Assembly (NCBI GenBank): GCA_902628925.1 | Contig: CACOPA010000002.1 | Span: forward strand, 70,690 to 134,689 | Length of the DNA stretch: 64,000 nt | Reading direction: 5' to 3' | Source: an uncultured SAR86 cluster bacterium | GTDB lineage: Bacteria > Pseudomonadota > Gammaproteobacteria > Magnimaribacterales > D2472 | Shown here: piece by piece, positions 1 to 9,597 of the stretch | Layout of the letters: each line of letters starts with the position of its first letter | Numbering within the stretch: position 1 is the stretch's first letter | Made by a program: the position numbers and the translations under genes | Notes under the pieces: generated by a model | What the model was told of the DNA's origin: nothing | Seen by the model: only the letters and a program-made list of their open reading frames with translations | Database searches by the model: none

Positions 1-869
1 TAGGTGTAGACTCCCCAGATTTAAATTCTTTTTTTCACAAAAAGCTTAAAAAAATAAACTCGACAATAAATTTTCAAATTGTTAGTCCGTCTGTTTGGGC
101 ATGGAGGTCAGGTCGAGTTAAACAGCTTAGAAAATTTGTAGATACAACTTTTTGCTTATTTAAATTTGAGCATGAATACCTTAAGAAAAATAATGTGAAT
201 TCTTTTCATGTGGGGCATCCTTTTCAAGATATTGAAAAGGTCGAAGATGTTTCCTCAATTAAAAATAGATATGGAATTAATAATGATTCAGAGTGTTTAA
301 CTTTCTTGGTTGGAAGTAGAAGGTCTGAAATTTCCAATATGCTGTCTATTTACAAAAAGGTAATTAAAAAGCTTTATGAGGGTGATAAAAGTTATAACTT
401 TTTATTCCCAGTGGTCAATCAAGATCATAAAAATATAATTCAAGCAGAGCTAAGTGGGCTAGAAACTTCAATCTTTATTCAAACTGATAAAATGAAAGAG
501 TTCTTATCATTATCAACTTTCACTATTTCAACATCAGGAACTGCATCACTTGAGGCTGCTTGCTATGGAAACATTCCAATAATCTGTTACAAAACCAGTT
601 TAATAAACTATTTAATTTTAAAACCTTTAATGCAAACTAACTTGATCGGTCTTCCAAATTTAATTCTAGGAAAAAATATTTTTCCAGAGCTTCTTCAGAA
701 TCAATGTACGCCAGATGAAATATTTGATGCCTTTATGTCAGCTATAGAGAATAAAGATCAACTAGCTTTTAGTGTGGCTAATGTAAAGGATCTAATTAAG
801 GGAAATGGTATGACTAAGGGAGCAAGATATTTGCTGGAGAGAGTTGATAGTGCAAGCAGGAGTAGATGA
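1..869 (+). CDS. lpxB: Lipid-A-disaccharide synthase, 3' part (5' end outside window)
   Basis: This glycosyltransferase condenses UDP-2,3-diacylglucosamine with lipid X to form the lipid A disaccharide on the cytoplasmic face of the inner membrane. The frame is already open at base 3 and the real start lies upstream of the window; the GTG at 195 is internal. Bases 81-107 encode VSPSVWAWR, a hallmark of LpxB, and the C-terminal GT-B half carries the STSGTASLEAA stretch (about bases 525-560), where the family binds the nucleotide sugar. The last 26 bases overlap rnhB. The order lpxB-rnhB-dnaE-accA-tilS is the usual tail of the gammaproteobacterial lpx cluster, which supports the call. Confidence 0.95.
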   Translation, partial: GVDSPDLNSFFHKKLKKINSTINFQIVSPSVWAWRSGRVKQLRKFVDTTFCLFKFEHEYLKKNNVNSFHVGHPFQDIEKVEDVSSIKNRYGINNDSECLTFLVGSRRSEISNMLSIYKKVIKKLYEGDKSYNFLFPVVNQDHKNIIQAELSGLETSIFIQTDKMKEFLSLSTFTISTSGTASLEAACYGNIPIICYKTSLINYLILKPLMQTNLIGLPNLILGKNIFPELLQNQCTPDEIFDAFMSAIENKDQLAFSVANVKDLIKGNGMTKGARYLLERVDSASRSR

Positions 870-1386
870 GGTAGGGCGAGGCTGTCTTGCAGGACCGGTA
901 GTTGCTGCTGCGGTAGTGCTATTTAATGAGGTTGAAGGACTTAAAGATTCAAAACAATTAACGCCCGTAAAAAGAAATCGTCTTTGTGATGAAATTCTTG
1001 AAAATGGAATTGCAGGAATAGGCATTTCTTCAAATGTTGAGGTTGATGAAATAAATATTCATAAAGCATCTCTCTTGGCAATGGAGAGGGCTATAAGCAA
1101 TCTAGAGATAAAACCAAGCAATATTTTTGTAGACGGGAAGTTTGGATTGAACATTGATATTCCTAACCATCCAATTATTGGCGGAGATAAAAAATGTTTT
1201 TTGATTTCAGCTGCCTCAATAGTTGCAAAAGTTTATCGAGATAACCTTATGCATGAGATGGATAAAGAGTATCCTGGATTTAATTTCTCAAAACATAAAG
1301 GCTACCCGACTGCTGAGCACCTAAATTTAATTGAAGAATTTGGGCCATCAAAGATTCATAGAATGACATTTAAAGGGGTAAAATAA
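844..1386 (+). CDS. rnhB: Ribonuclease HII
   Basis: RNase HII cuts the RNA strand of RNA-DNA hybrids and starts removal of single ribonucleotides misincorporated into DNA. The 180-residue protein has the family's opening metal-binding motif GVDEVGRG (residues 6-13, with the catalytic Asp-Glu pair), the middle acidic residue in FVDGKFG, and the HKGYPTAEH segment near the C terminus. The start is non-ATG: TTG at 844 or GTG at 850; a GGAGAG stretch at 836-841 could serve either. It overlaps lpxB by 26 bases and is followed six bases later by dnaE, so it is probably translated from the same mRNA. Confidence 0.96.
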   Translation: MIVQAGVDEVGRGCLAGPVVAAAVVLFNEVEGLKDSKQLTPVKRNRLCDEILENGIAGIGISSNVEVDEINIHKASLLAMERAISNLEIKPSNIFVDGKFGLNIDIPNHPIIGGDKKCFLISAASIVAKVYRDNLMHEMDKEYPGFNFSKHKGYPTAEHLNLIEEFGPSKIHRMTFKGVK

Positions 1387-1392
1387 GAGCTT

Positions 1393-4300
1393 ATGAAGCC
1401 TTTTATTCATCTAAGAACGAATTCAGAATTTAGTATTTCTAGAGGTCTATTAAGGGTTAAAGAGCTAGTTGATGCCGCTGTAAAGTATAAAATGCCTGCG
1501 ATTGCATTAACCGATCTAAATAACTTTTTTGGGCTGGTAAAGTTTATATCTTACGCTGAATCGAAGGGCGTCAAACCAATTTTAGGATGCATCCTTAATG
1601 TTAAAGATTCATTTTCAGATACTCCTCACGAAGTTTTGTGTTTAGCAAAAACAAACATTGGGTTAAGGGGCTTAATAAACTTAATTTCAATTTCACAAAA
1701 TCAAATTCAAAACCATAAAAATTTTATTACTCTAGAACAACTCGAGGAATTTAAAAAAGATATCTTCATCATATTGGGGGGAAGTAATTCATATCTTTAT
1801 GAATTAAATCGACAAAATAGGATTCAAGATTCTATAAATTATTTAAAAAAATATATGTCTCTAGCAAAAGACAATTTGTTGCTAGAGATTAATAATTTTG
1901 AGGACCAAAATTTTGCTTTAGCAAAAAGAACTATCTTCAGTCTGGCCTCTAAACTTAAGATTCCTGTTATAGGAACAAATGACTGTATGTTCCTTAACAA
2001 AGAGGACTTTGATATTCATGAAATTAAAGTTTGCATTAATAACGGTACAACACTTAATGATGCAAACAGACAAAGTAAATTTAATACTCATCAGTACATC
2101 AAGAACTCCAAGGAAATGCATAAGGTTTTTGAGGACTGTAAAAAAGTTGTGGAAAATACTTTTGAGGTAGCAACTGCATGTAATGTCAGTTTAAAAACTG
2201 GTGAATATTTCCTTCCCGAATATCCAGTTCCTGAAGGAGAAACCTTTGATTCTTTTTTGAGCTCTGAGGCAAAAAAGGGTCTTACAAAGCTTTTAAAAAA
2301 ACAACCAAAAAACTTACATCAGAAATATACCGAAAGACTTGATTACGAGCTCAAGTCCATAACTAAAACAGGGTTTTCTAGCTACTTTCTAATTGTTGCT
2401 GATTTTATAAAGTGGTCTAAGGAAAATGATATTCCTGTTGGACCCGGAAGGGGTTCAGGAGCAGGGTCTTTGGTTGCTTATTGTTTGGACATTACAGAAC
2501 TTGATCCAATAGAGCACGATTTACTCTTTGAAAGGTTTATTAACCCGGAAAGGATATCAATGCCTGATTTTGATATTGATTTTTGTATGGATAAACGAGA
2601 TCAAGTTATTTCGTATGTGAGCTCAAAATATGGACAAGGCGCAGTTTCTCAAATTGCTACATTTGGGACCATGGCAGCAAGAGCAGTTGTCAGGGATGTT
2701 GCACGAGCATTAGGGAGACCTTATGGACTAGGAGACAGGATTGCAAAAATGATTCCAACAACACCAGGAATTACACTCAATCAAGCAATCAAGAGCCAAC
2801 CTCTTTTTAAACAACTAATCCAAGAGGATGATGAAGTATCTGAAATAATTGATCTTTCGTTTAAATTAGAGGGAATTGCGAGAAATGTTGGCAAGCATGC
2901 CGGTGGAATAGTAATTGCTCCAGGAAAAATTACTGATTTCTGCCCCACTTATGTGGATGAACAATCACAATCAGTGATGACTCAATACGATAAAGACGAT
3001 GTCGAAACCATTGGTTTAGTGAAGTTTGATTTTCTTGGTCTCAGAACTTTAACCGTTATTGATAATGCTGTTAAGGAAATTAATAAATTCCGTTCATCTT
3101 CAGATCTCAAACCTATAGACATACATTCAATAAAACTTGATGATCCAAAAGTTTTTGAACTTCTAGCATCTGGGAATACTTCCGCAGTTTTTCAACTTGA
3201 ATCGGTTGGAATGAGGGATCTCATTCAGAGATTAATTCCAACAAAATTTGAAGAAATTACCGCGTTGCTCGCACTTTATAGACCAGGCCCTCTTGAATCT
3301 GGTATGCATGATGAATTTGTTAATCGAAAGCATGGCAAAGTAAAAGTCACATATCCCCATGATCTATTAGAGCCTGTCTTGAAGGAAACCTACGGTGTTA
3401 TTTTATATCAGGAGCAAGTTATGCAAGCTGCTCAAGTGCTTGCAGGATATTCACTTGGCCAAGCAGATATTCTTAGAAGAGCCATGGGTAAAAAGAAAGT
3501 AGAAGAAATGGAGCAACAAAGAGAGATTTTTGTAAATGGCTGCAAAAAAAATAATATTAAGGCGCCAGTTGCAGAAAAAATATTTGATTTAATTGAGAAG
3601 TTTGCCGGTTATGGCTTTAATAAATCCCATTCTGCAGCCTATGCATTGATTTCTTATCAAACAGCATATTTAAAGACTTATTATCCAGCATACTTCATGG
3701 CAGCAGTTCTATCCTCTGATTTGGGTAATACAGATAAAGTTCAAATCCAAATCCAAGAATGTAAAAAAATGGGTTTAAAGGTTATTAAGCCGAACATAAA
3801 TACATCTATTAAAAACTTTAAAGTAAATCAAAATCAAGAGATCGAATATGGCCTGGGAGCAATAAAAGGTGTTGCAGACTCCTACATTACCCATTTAATT
3901 GAAAAAAGATCATCAGGTTTTAAAGATTTATTTGATTTAACAAAAAAAACCGATATCAAGTTGGGTGGCAAGAAGTCTATCGAGGCTTTAGCAAAGTCAG
4001 GTGCTTTTGATTCAATATCTCCATCTAGATCTATCGCTATAGAAGCTTTAGAGGATGTTTTGCGTGAAGGACAAAAAGGACAATCTTCTAGCTCGGATCT
4101 CTTTTCTTCTGTCCAGCAAGAATTTGATCCCTATGATAAGTATAAAAATATAAGTGATTTACCTCCAGAATTAATTCTTGAGCATGAAAAGACTGCTTTA
4201 GGTTTTTATATGTCTGGCCATCCTGTTAAAACAATTAGTAAAAGAGTTGCTCACATAAGAAGTCATGAAATAGGTCAAATAACCGTTGATACTAAAAAGG

Positions 4301-4827
4301 TAAAAGTAGTCGGATTAGTAAATAATATAAGACAGATTCGAGATCGATCAGGTAAACCAGTTATGTTCATTAGTTTTGATGATGGCACTTCATCAATGGA
4401 GGGCATCATTAGTTCTGAAATACTAGAAAAGTATCATTTTTTAGTAAAAAAAGGAGCTATTTTAGTTTTTGCAGGGAATGCAGAATTTGATGATTATAAA
4501 ACTAAGGAGATGGGGACCAAGATGTTCAAACTCGACATTAAAAGGATTGAACTTCTTGATAATGAATTATCTGAAAAGTCTGGCAGTCTCATCGTTGATC
4601 TTACAAATAACAATGATGCTGAAGTTCAAGAATCAATTTCAAAGCTTAAAAAGTTGAATGGTAGTTTTTGGGATGAACAATCGTGCACTATTAAGTTGAA
4701 AGTGAGTAAAAATAATACATGTGCTCTCATAAAATTGGGAGATCAGTATTCAGTGCCCCCAACATCAGAAAACATTAAAATCCTGAATGAAATTTTTAAT
4801 ACTGATAAGATTAGTTTGGGATCCTAA
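1393..4827 (+). CDS. dnaE: DNA polymerase III subunit alpha
   Basis: This is the catalytic subunit of the replicative polymerase, a family C enzyme. At 1144 residues it is close to the usual 1160. Order of parts: N-terminal PHP domain (about 1-270), whose metal-binding histidines are degenerate (LRTNSEFS where active PHP domains have LHVHSEYS), as in other enterobacterial-type alpha subunits that rely on a separate epsilon exonuclease; palm with GPGRGSGAGS and the catalytic PDFDIDF aspartates (about 395); fingers; a helix-hairpin-helix region with GYGFNKSHSAAYA; and a C-terminal OB fold. It starts with ATG six bases after rnhB, preceded by AAGAG. Confidence 0.97.
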   Translation: MKPFIHLRTNSEFSISRGLLRVKELVDAAVKYKMPAIALTDLNNFFGLVKFISYAESKGVKPILGCILNVKDSFSDTPHEVLCLAKTNIGLRGLINLISISQNQIQNHKNFITLEQLEEFKKDIFIILGGSNSYLYELNRQNRIQDSINYLKKYMSLAKDNLLLEINNFEDQNFALAKRTIFSLASKLKIPVIGTNDCMFLNKEDFDIHEIKVCINNGTTLNDANRQSKFNTHQYIKNSKEMHKVFEDCKKVVENTFEVATACNVSLKTGEYFLPEYPVPEGETFDSFLSSEAKKGLTKLLKKQPKNLHQKYTERLDYELKSITKTGFSSYFLIVADFIKWSKENDIPVGPGRGSGAGSLVAYCLDITELDPIEHDLLFERFINPERISMPDFDIDFCMDKRDQVISYVSSKYGQGAVSQIATFGTMAARAVVRDVARALGRPYGLGDRIAKMIPTTPGITLNQAIKSQPLFKQLIQEDDEVSEIIDLSFKLEGIARNVGKHAGGIVIAPGKITDFCPTYVDEQSQSVMTQYDKDDVETIGLVKFDFLGLRTLTVIDNAVKEINKFRSSSDLKPIDIHSIKLDDPKVFELLASGNTSAVFQLESVGMRDLIQRLIPTKFEEITALLALYRPGPLESGMHDEFVNRKHGKVKVTYPHDLLEPVLKETYGVILYQEQVMQAAQVLAGYSLGQADILRRAMGKKKVEEMEQQREIFVNGCKKNNIKAPVAEKIFDLIEKFAGYGFNKSHSAAYALISYQTAYLKTYYPAYFMAAVLSSDLGNTDKVQIQIQECKKMGLKVIKPNINTSIKNFKVNQNQEIEYGLGAIKGVADSYITHLIEKRSSGFKDLFDLTKKTDIKLGGKKSIEALAKSGAFDSISPSRSIAIEALEDVLREGQKGQSSSSDLFSSVQQEFDPYDKYKNISDLPPELILEHEKTALGFYMSGHPVKTISKRVAHIRSHEIGQITVDTKKVKVVGLVNNIRQIRDRSGKPVMFISFDDGTSSMEGIISSEILEKYHFLVKKGAILVFAGNAEFDDYKTKEMGTKMFKLDIKRIELLDNELSEKSGSLIVDLTNNNDAEVQESISKLKKLNGSFWDEQSCTIKLKVSKNNTCALIKLGDQYSVPPTSENIKILNEIFNTDKISLGS

Positions 4828-4829
4828 TA

Positions 4830-5771
4830 ATGAAAGAGCACTTTTTAGATTTTGAAAGACCATTAGCTGAAATAATTGAAAAAATTGAGGCTCTGCAGGC
4901 TGCATCAAATGAAGATCCAGAACTGTTAGGCCAAATTGAAAAGCTACGTAAAGAGGAAGAAAAACTAAAAAATAAAATTTTTTCTAAACTTTCTACATGG
5001 CAAAAGGTTCAAGTTGCTCGTCACCCTCAGAGACCCCATACATCAGACTATATCAAAGCTGTATTTTCAGATTTTATTGAACTTCATGGTGATCGTCAGT
5101 TTGCAGATGATCAATCCATCATAGGTGGTATTGCAGAAATCGAAGGCAATTCTGTGATGGTGATCGGCCATGAAAAAGGAAGAGAGACAGAGGATAAAGT
5201 AAAAAGAAATTTTGGCATGCCACAGCCTGAAGGGTATAGAAAGGCAAAACGATTAATGCAGTTAGCGGAGCGTTTTAACTTGCCTGTGATTACTTTTATT
5301 GATACAGCTGGTGCCTATCCAGGTATTGAGGGCGAAGAAAGAGGTCAAAGTGAAGCTATAGCTACTAATCTAGCTGTCATGTCAAAGTTGAGGACTCCAA
5401 TCATTGTAATTATTACCGGAGAGGGTGGATCAGGAGGAGCATTAGCAATCGGAGTCGGTGATCACATTGCAATTTTGGAACATGCTACTTATTCAGTTGC
5501 TTCGCCTGAGGCTTGCGCATCAATAATTTGGAGGACTGCTGAAAAGGCTTCAGATGCTGCTGAAGCAATGAAAGTTAGCGCACAAGAACTCATTAAAATA
5601 AAGATTGTTGATGAGATTATAAAAGAGCCGCTTGGAGGCGCTCACAGAGATTATAAAGAAATCAGCGAGTCAGTGCGTTCATGTATTTTAAAAAACTTAG
5701 GCACACTTTTATCTAAACCTATAGAAGATCTGCTTGAAGCAAGATATAAAAAGCTATTAGAAATTGGCTAA
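4830..5771 (+). CDS. accA: Acetyl-CoA carboxylase carboxyltransferase subunit alpha
   Basis: With AccD this subunit transfers CO2 from carboxybiotin to acetyl-CoA, giving malonyl-CoA for fatty-acid synthesis in the cytoplasm. Length 313 (family about 319). Visible features are the N-terminal coiled segment (DFERPLAEIIEKIEAL), the HPQRPHTSDYI block, the AccA signature with FGMPQPEGYRKAKRLM (about 129-144) and the GGEGGSGGALAIG-type oxyanion-hole loop (EGGSGGALAIG, about 202-212). It follows dnaE by two bases and shares its last eight bases with tilS. Placement between dnaE and tilS matches gammaproteobacterial synteny. Confidence 0.97.
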   Translation: MKEHFLDFERPLAEIIEKIEALQAASNEDPELLGQIEKLRKEEEKLKNKIFSKLSTWQKVQVARHPQRPHTSDYIKAVFSDFIELHGDRQFADDQSIIGGIAEIEGNSVMVIGHEKGRETEDKVKRNFGMPQPEGYRKAKRLMQLAERFNLPVITFIDTAGAYPGIEGEERGQSEAIATNLAVMSKLRTPIIVIITGEGGSGGALAIGVGDHIAILEHATYSVASPEACASIIWRTAEKASDAAEAMKVSAQELIKIKIVDEIIKEPLGGAHRDYKEISESVRSCILKNLGTLLSKPIEDLLEARYKKLLEIG

Positions 5772-6738
5772 ATTAGCTTTCAATTCAAAATTTTCTGAAT
5801 CTCATTTCTCTAAGAATCTTGACGTATTTGTTGGGCTGAGTGGTGGGGCTGATTCCATAGCTCTTTTGCATTATTTGAATGAAATGAATAAGTCTAATGA
5901 AATAGGATCTCTTAAAGCAATTCATGTAAATCATGGGCATTCACCTGAATCAAAAAAATGGGAGAATTTTTGTAAAGACTTTTGTAATAATCAAAATATT
6001 GAATTTACAGCAACTTCTATTACGAACTTAGATAGCACAGCCAGTCTTGAAGGCAGCTTTAGAAAAGCAAGGTTTAAAATTTTTGCAAATATAATTAGAA
6101 CACCCGGTGTCCTAGCATTAGGTCATCATATGAATGATCAGGTTGAAACAATACTTTTTAGAATGTTTAGGGGGAGTGGTCCCGAAGGCATATCTGGTAT
6201 TAATGAAGTGAGTATACTGAATGAAATAAAGGTCCTAAGACCAATGTTAAAAATTGAAAAAGATGAAATTTATGAATATGTTGAAAAACATAACCTAGAG
6301 TATATTCATGACCATAGTAATGATGATGAGCAGTTTGATAGAAATTTTATAAGAGGCAGACTTATACCTCTGATTAGTGAGCGTTGGCCAGCTGCAATTA
6401 AAAAAATTTCTGACTTGAGTGAATTGTCTCAACAAGATATTGAGTTTAAAAATATTTTTTTAGAGCAAAGAATCGAAGAGTTTAGATCAGAATCAGGTCT
6501 TAAAATATCAAGCTTATCTAAACTTTCTGAAATCGAACGCACTAACATAATTAGGCATTGGATTAAAAAAAATGGCTTCTCACAACCTAACCGTAAAACA
6601 CAACTAGAGATTGAAAAAATATTCTTTTGCTCACAGACTACATCGAACAGTTCAGTTCAATGGAGTAGAGCTGATAATGCACAAAAAAGCTGTAAAATGT
6701 TTACTGATAAAAAATCTTTAATTATTAAGGAGCCATGA
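5764..6738 (+). CDS. tilS: tRNA(Ile)-lysidine synthase, short form
   Basis: TilS attaches lysine to C34 of the CAU-anticodon isoleucine tRNA so that it reads AUA. The PP-loop ATP-binding motif SGGADS is at residues 26-31; GHHMNDQVETILFRMFRG (about 120) and the NDDEQFDRNFIRGRLIP segment (about 190) are typical of the catalytic domain. The start is TTG at 5764, overlapping accA by eight bases. At 324 residues it is about 100 shorter than the Escherichia coli enzyme and appears to lack the last C-terminal domain (TilS_C), like the compact Aquifex enzyme. A TGA/ATG junction joins it to the next gene. Confidence 0.92.
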   Translation: MAKLAFNSKFSESHFSKNLDVFVGLSGGADSIALLHYLNEMNKSNEIGSLKAIHVNHGHSPESKKWENFCKDFCNNQNIEFTATSITNLDSTASLEGSFRKARFKIFANIIRTPGVLALGHHMNDQVETILFRMFRGSGPEGISGINEVSILNEIKVLRPMLKIEKDEIYEYVEKHNLEYIHDHSNDDEQFDRNFIRGRLIPLISERWPAAIKKISDLSELSQQDIEFKNIFLEQRIEEFRSESGLKISSLSKLSEIERTNIIRHWIKKNGFSQPNRKTQLEIEKIFFCSQTTSNSSVQWSRADNAQKSCKMFTDKKSLIIKEP

Positions 6739-7511
6739 TGGAATTTGAAAGTCTTAAACTCTCAATTGATGAAACAGTTGCAACAATTGCCTTTTCTAGA
6801 CCAGAAGTAATGAATGCTTTTAATACTCAACAAATTATCGACTTAAACGAGGCTACTGAAATTGTAAAGAATGACTCTAGCATTAGAGTCTTAGTATTAA
6901 CAGGTGAGGGCAAAGGCTTTACATCAGGCGCTGACCTTAGTGAGAATGATCCCACCTGGAAAGACACAAAAGATGCTCTTATGAGAGGATACTTTCCCTC
7001 AATTAATAATATTATTTCCATGCCAAAAATAGTAATTGGAAGCATTAATGGTCCTGCGGCAGGTATTGGTGCGGCTTACGCAATGGCATGCGATTTAAGA
7101 ATTATGTCTGAGGAAGCATTTATTCTGTCTGTATTTAGTAATATAGCTCTGGTGCCTGATGGCGGATTAAGTTGGTTGCTTGCTAGAAATATTGGATATA
7201 GCAAAGCATTGGAATTTGCAATTGAGGCTAAAAAAATTGGTGCACAGGAGTGCCTTCAACTTGGAATTGCAAATAAGGTGTGTTCTCCAGAGAATCTTGA
7301 AAGTGAAACTCATAAATGGGCACAAGCCATCTCCATGCGATCACCACAAGCTGTGTCTAATACCAAAAAAATAATGAGAGATTCTTTAGAAAAGAAATTT
7401 ATTCAAACCTATGAGGATGAAGCAAATACACAAAATAGTATTTTGGGGAATGATGAGTTTAAAGAAGGGGTAGCTGCTTTTTTTGAAAAGAGAAAGCCAG
7501 TATTTAAATAG
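6738..7511 (+). CDS. Enoyl-CoA hydratase/isomerase family protein
   Basis: A crotonase-fold enzyme of 257 residues acting on acyl-CoA thioesters. The oxyanion-hole segments are visible: TSGADLSE (about 63-70) and GPAAGIGAAYAMACDLRIM (about 102-120). At the usual catalytic position the sequence reads NIALVPDGGLSW, lacking the glutamate of classical hydratases and resembling PaaG-type isomerases (LIPD-GG), so an isomerase or other crotonase reaction is possible; the exact substrate cannot be read. ATGs occur at 6735 and 6738; the AGGAG at 6728-6732 is better spaced for 6738, which overlaps the tilS stop. The 3' end overlaps leuA on the other strand by eight bases. Confidence 0.85.
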   Translation: MEFESLKLSIDETVATIAFSRPEVMNAFNTQQIIDLNEATEIVKNDSSIRVLVLTGEGKGFTSGADLSENDPTWKDTKDALMRGYFPSINNIISMPKIVIGSINGPAAGIGAAYAMACDLRIMSEEAFILSVFSNIALVPDGGLSWLLARNIGYSKALEFAIEAKKIGAQECLQLGIANKVCSPENLESETHKWAQAISMRSPQAVSNTKKIMRDSLEKKFIQTYEDEANTQNSILGNDEFKEGVAAFFEKRKPVFK

Positions 7512-9177
7512 ATATTTTATCGAACCCTATCATAATTGCTCTCAAAGAAGCTCTTATAGTATTCTCATCTATACCTACTCCCCAACGAGTTTTATTTCCA
7601 TCAGATACTTCAATATATGCAACAGCTTTTGCATCTGACCCAGTACCCAATGAATGTTGATGATAGTCAGTAACACTAAGATTTAAACCCATTTTTTCAT
7701 TTATCCCTTGAATCATTGCATCAATTGGACCATTTCCACTTCCTGAAAACTCTAGTATGTTTTGATTTAATTTGGTCTCAACTTTGATACTGTCATTTTC
7801 ACCATCAATAGTATTAAGTTCAAATGAAATCAATTCAGCTTTATTTGGTCCTTGAATAAAATTTTTATCAAAGATATCCCAGATCTCATGTGAGAGGAGT
7901 TCTTTGCCTGTTTCATCTGCAACTTTTTGTATTTTTGTAGAAAGACTGATTTGAAGTCTTCTTGGGAGAGATACCCCATGATCTTTTTCTAAGATATAAG
8001 CAATACCACCTTTGCCTGACTGTGAATTAATACGCACAACTGCTTCATAAGTTCTTCCTAGATCCGAGGGATCAATGGGCAGATAAGGCACTTCCCAATG
8101 TGGATTATTTGATTGACTGATGGCTGAAAGGCCTTTTTTTATTGCATCCTGATGTGAACCAGAGAAAGCAGTAAAAACCAAATCTCCAGCATATGGGTGT
8201 CGTGGATGGACCGGTAATTGATTACAGTATTCAACTTCACGAATCACATGATTTATGTTATTAAGTTCTAGCTCAGGATCAACTCCCTGAGTTAGTAAAT
8301 TAAGAGCTAACGTAACAATATCTACATTACCTGTTCTTTCGCCGTTACCAAACAAGGTTCCTTCAACTCTATCGGCACCAGCCATAACACCGATTTCAGC
8401 TGCACCCACAGCAGTTCCTCTATCATTATGAGGATGCAGAGAGACAAGCACATCCTCTCTATTATTTAGATTTCTAATCATCCACTCAATTTGATCTCCA
8501 TAAACGTTGGGGCTAGACATCTCTACCGTAGCTGGCAAATTAATAATAATTTTTTCATCACTACAGGGCTTAAGGATATTTATAACCTCGTTACAAACTT
8601 CAGCTGCAAAATCTACCTCAGTACCAGTAAAGCTTTCAGGTGAATACTCAAAACGCCAATTAGTTTTATTATATTTTTTTGATAGTTCTTTGATAAGAAG
8701 GGCTCCATCTATAGCAATTTTTTTGATGCCTTCTTCATCATCATCAAACACCACTTTTCGTTGAAGTGCTGATGTAGAGTTATAAAAATGCACAATTGCT
8801 TTATCAATCCCAATCAATGACTCAAATGTTTTCTCAATGATGTGCTGCCTAGACTGAGTCAGTACTTGAATAGTGACATCATTAGGGATTTTTTTCTTTT
8901 CAATTAAGTATCTTACAAAATCATAATCAGTTTGAGATGCTGCTGGAAAACCAATTTCAATTTCTTTAAAGCCAAGGGAGCATAGAAGTTCAAACATTTT
9001 GACTTTTTTTTCATGCCCCATTGGTTCAATCAGGGCTTGATTACCATCTCTCAAGTCAACTGAGCACCAAATTGGAGCTTTAGTAATTTTTTTGTCTGGC
9101 CATGTCCTGTCCCTCAGCTCAACTGAAGAAAAGGGTTTGTATTTTTTTGCAATATCTTTCATTATTTCTTTATGCAT
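7504..9177 (-). CDS. leuA: 2-isopropylmalate synthase (long, LeuA type 2 form)
   Basis: This enzyme condenses acetyl-CoA with 2-oxoisovalerate in the first committed step of leucine synthesis. The 557-residue protein begins with KKYKPFSSVELRDRTWPDKK, typical of the long leuA form first described from yeast and actinobacteria and present in many proteobacteria. The TIM-barrel motif VDLRDGNQAL (about 40-49) and the HPHNDRG metal/CoA motif (about 246) are present, followed by the C-terminal LeuA allosteric domain (about 420-557), which usually confers leucine feedback inhibition. Start ATG 9177, or the in-frame ATG at 9162 preceded by AAGAAAT. Its 5' end overlaps the divergent gene at 9172. Confidence 0.95.
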   Translation of the reverse strand: MHKEIMKDIAKKYKPFSSVELRDRTWPDKKITKAPIWCSVDLRDGNQALIEPMGHEKKVKMFELLCSLGFKEIEIGFPAASQTDYDFVRYLIEKKKIPNDVTIQVLTQSRQHIIEKTFESLIGIDKAIVHFYNSTSALQRKVVFDDDEEGIKKIAIDGALLIKELSKKYNKTNWRFEYSPESFTGTEVDFAAEVCNEVINILKPCSDEKIIINLPATVEMSSPNVYGDQIEWMIRNLNNREDVLVSLHPHNDRGTAVGAAEIGVMAGADRVEGTLFGNGERTGNVDIVTLALNLLTQGVDPELELNNINHVIREVEYCNQLPVHPRHPYAGDLVFTAFSGSHQDAIKKGLSAISQSNNPHWEVPYLPIDPSDLGRTYEAVVRINSQSGKGGIAYILEKDHGVSLPRRLQISLSTKIQKVADETGKELLSHEIWDIFDKNFIQGPNKAELISFELNTIDGENDSIKVETKLNQNILEFSGSGNGPIDAMIQGINEKMGLNLSVTDYHQHSLGTGSDAKAVAYIEVSDGNKTRWGVGIDENTIRASLRAIMIGFDKISI

Positions 9178-9597
9178 TTATCCAAGAATAAAAAAACATC
9201 ATTTATTCTCAATACTTTAGGTATTGACATGCTTTCAATCTCGGAAAAACTAGACAATTCAGTACAAACGTATGTCCATTGTTCCCTAAGGGACCGTATT
9301 CTAACACTACATTCTCATTCTTTGGATGAATATAGTGAAAGAGAGCTCGAGCTTCTTTCTAAAATTGAAGCATCAGTATCTAAAGAAAATAAAAAAAATA
9401 AAATCTTGGAATTAACCTGGGATGATTTTCTAAATAAGCATGAATTATTAAATATAGAAATTATTCTTAACTTCACTAATATCAAAATTGATAAAAAAAA
9501 TGAATTAACTCCACCGAACTTAGCTTTATTAATTAAAAAGCCTGAGGAAAAGAAATTATTATGGGAAAAAATGCAGGCCCTTTTAAATGATGACTAA
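9172..9597 (+). CDS. holD: Candidate DNA polymerase III subunit psi (divergent HolD)
   Basis: A 141-residue cytoplasmic protein with no strong overall signature. I assign it tentatively to HolD, the psi subunit that with chi links the clamp loader to single-strand-binding protein. Reasons: it lies directly upstream of rimI, as holD does in Escherichia coli; its length is near 137; its N terminus has a LNTLGIDMLSI segment comparable to the LQQLGITQWSL region of HolD; and its C terminus has a P-N-L-A-L-L plus LLWEKM pattern comparable to the PALTDL and ALWQQI pattern of HolD. The remembered Escherichia coli sequence was compared by eye only. ATG at 9172 overlaps the leuA start; no Shine-Dalgarno sequence is seen. 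Confidence 0.55.
   Translation: MHLSKNKKTSFILNTLGIDMLSISEKLDNSVQTYVHCSLRDRILTLHSHSLDEYSERELELLSKIEASVSKENKKNKILELTWDDFLNKHELLNIEIILNFTNIKIDKKNELTPPNLALLIKKPEEKKLLWEKMQALLNDD

Noticed and set aside
195-197. GTG as a start for the first gene
   Set aside because: The frame upstream of it encodes conserved LpxB sequence (VSPSVWAWR), so GTG 195 is internal.
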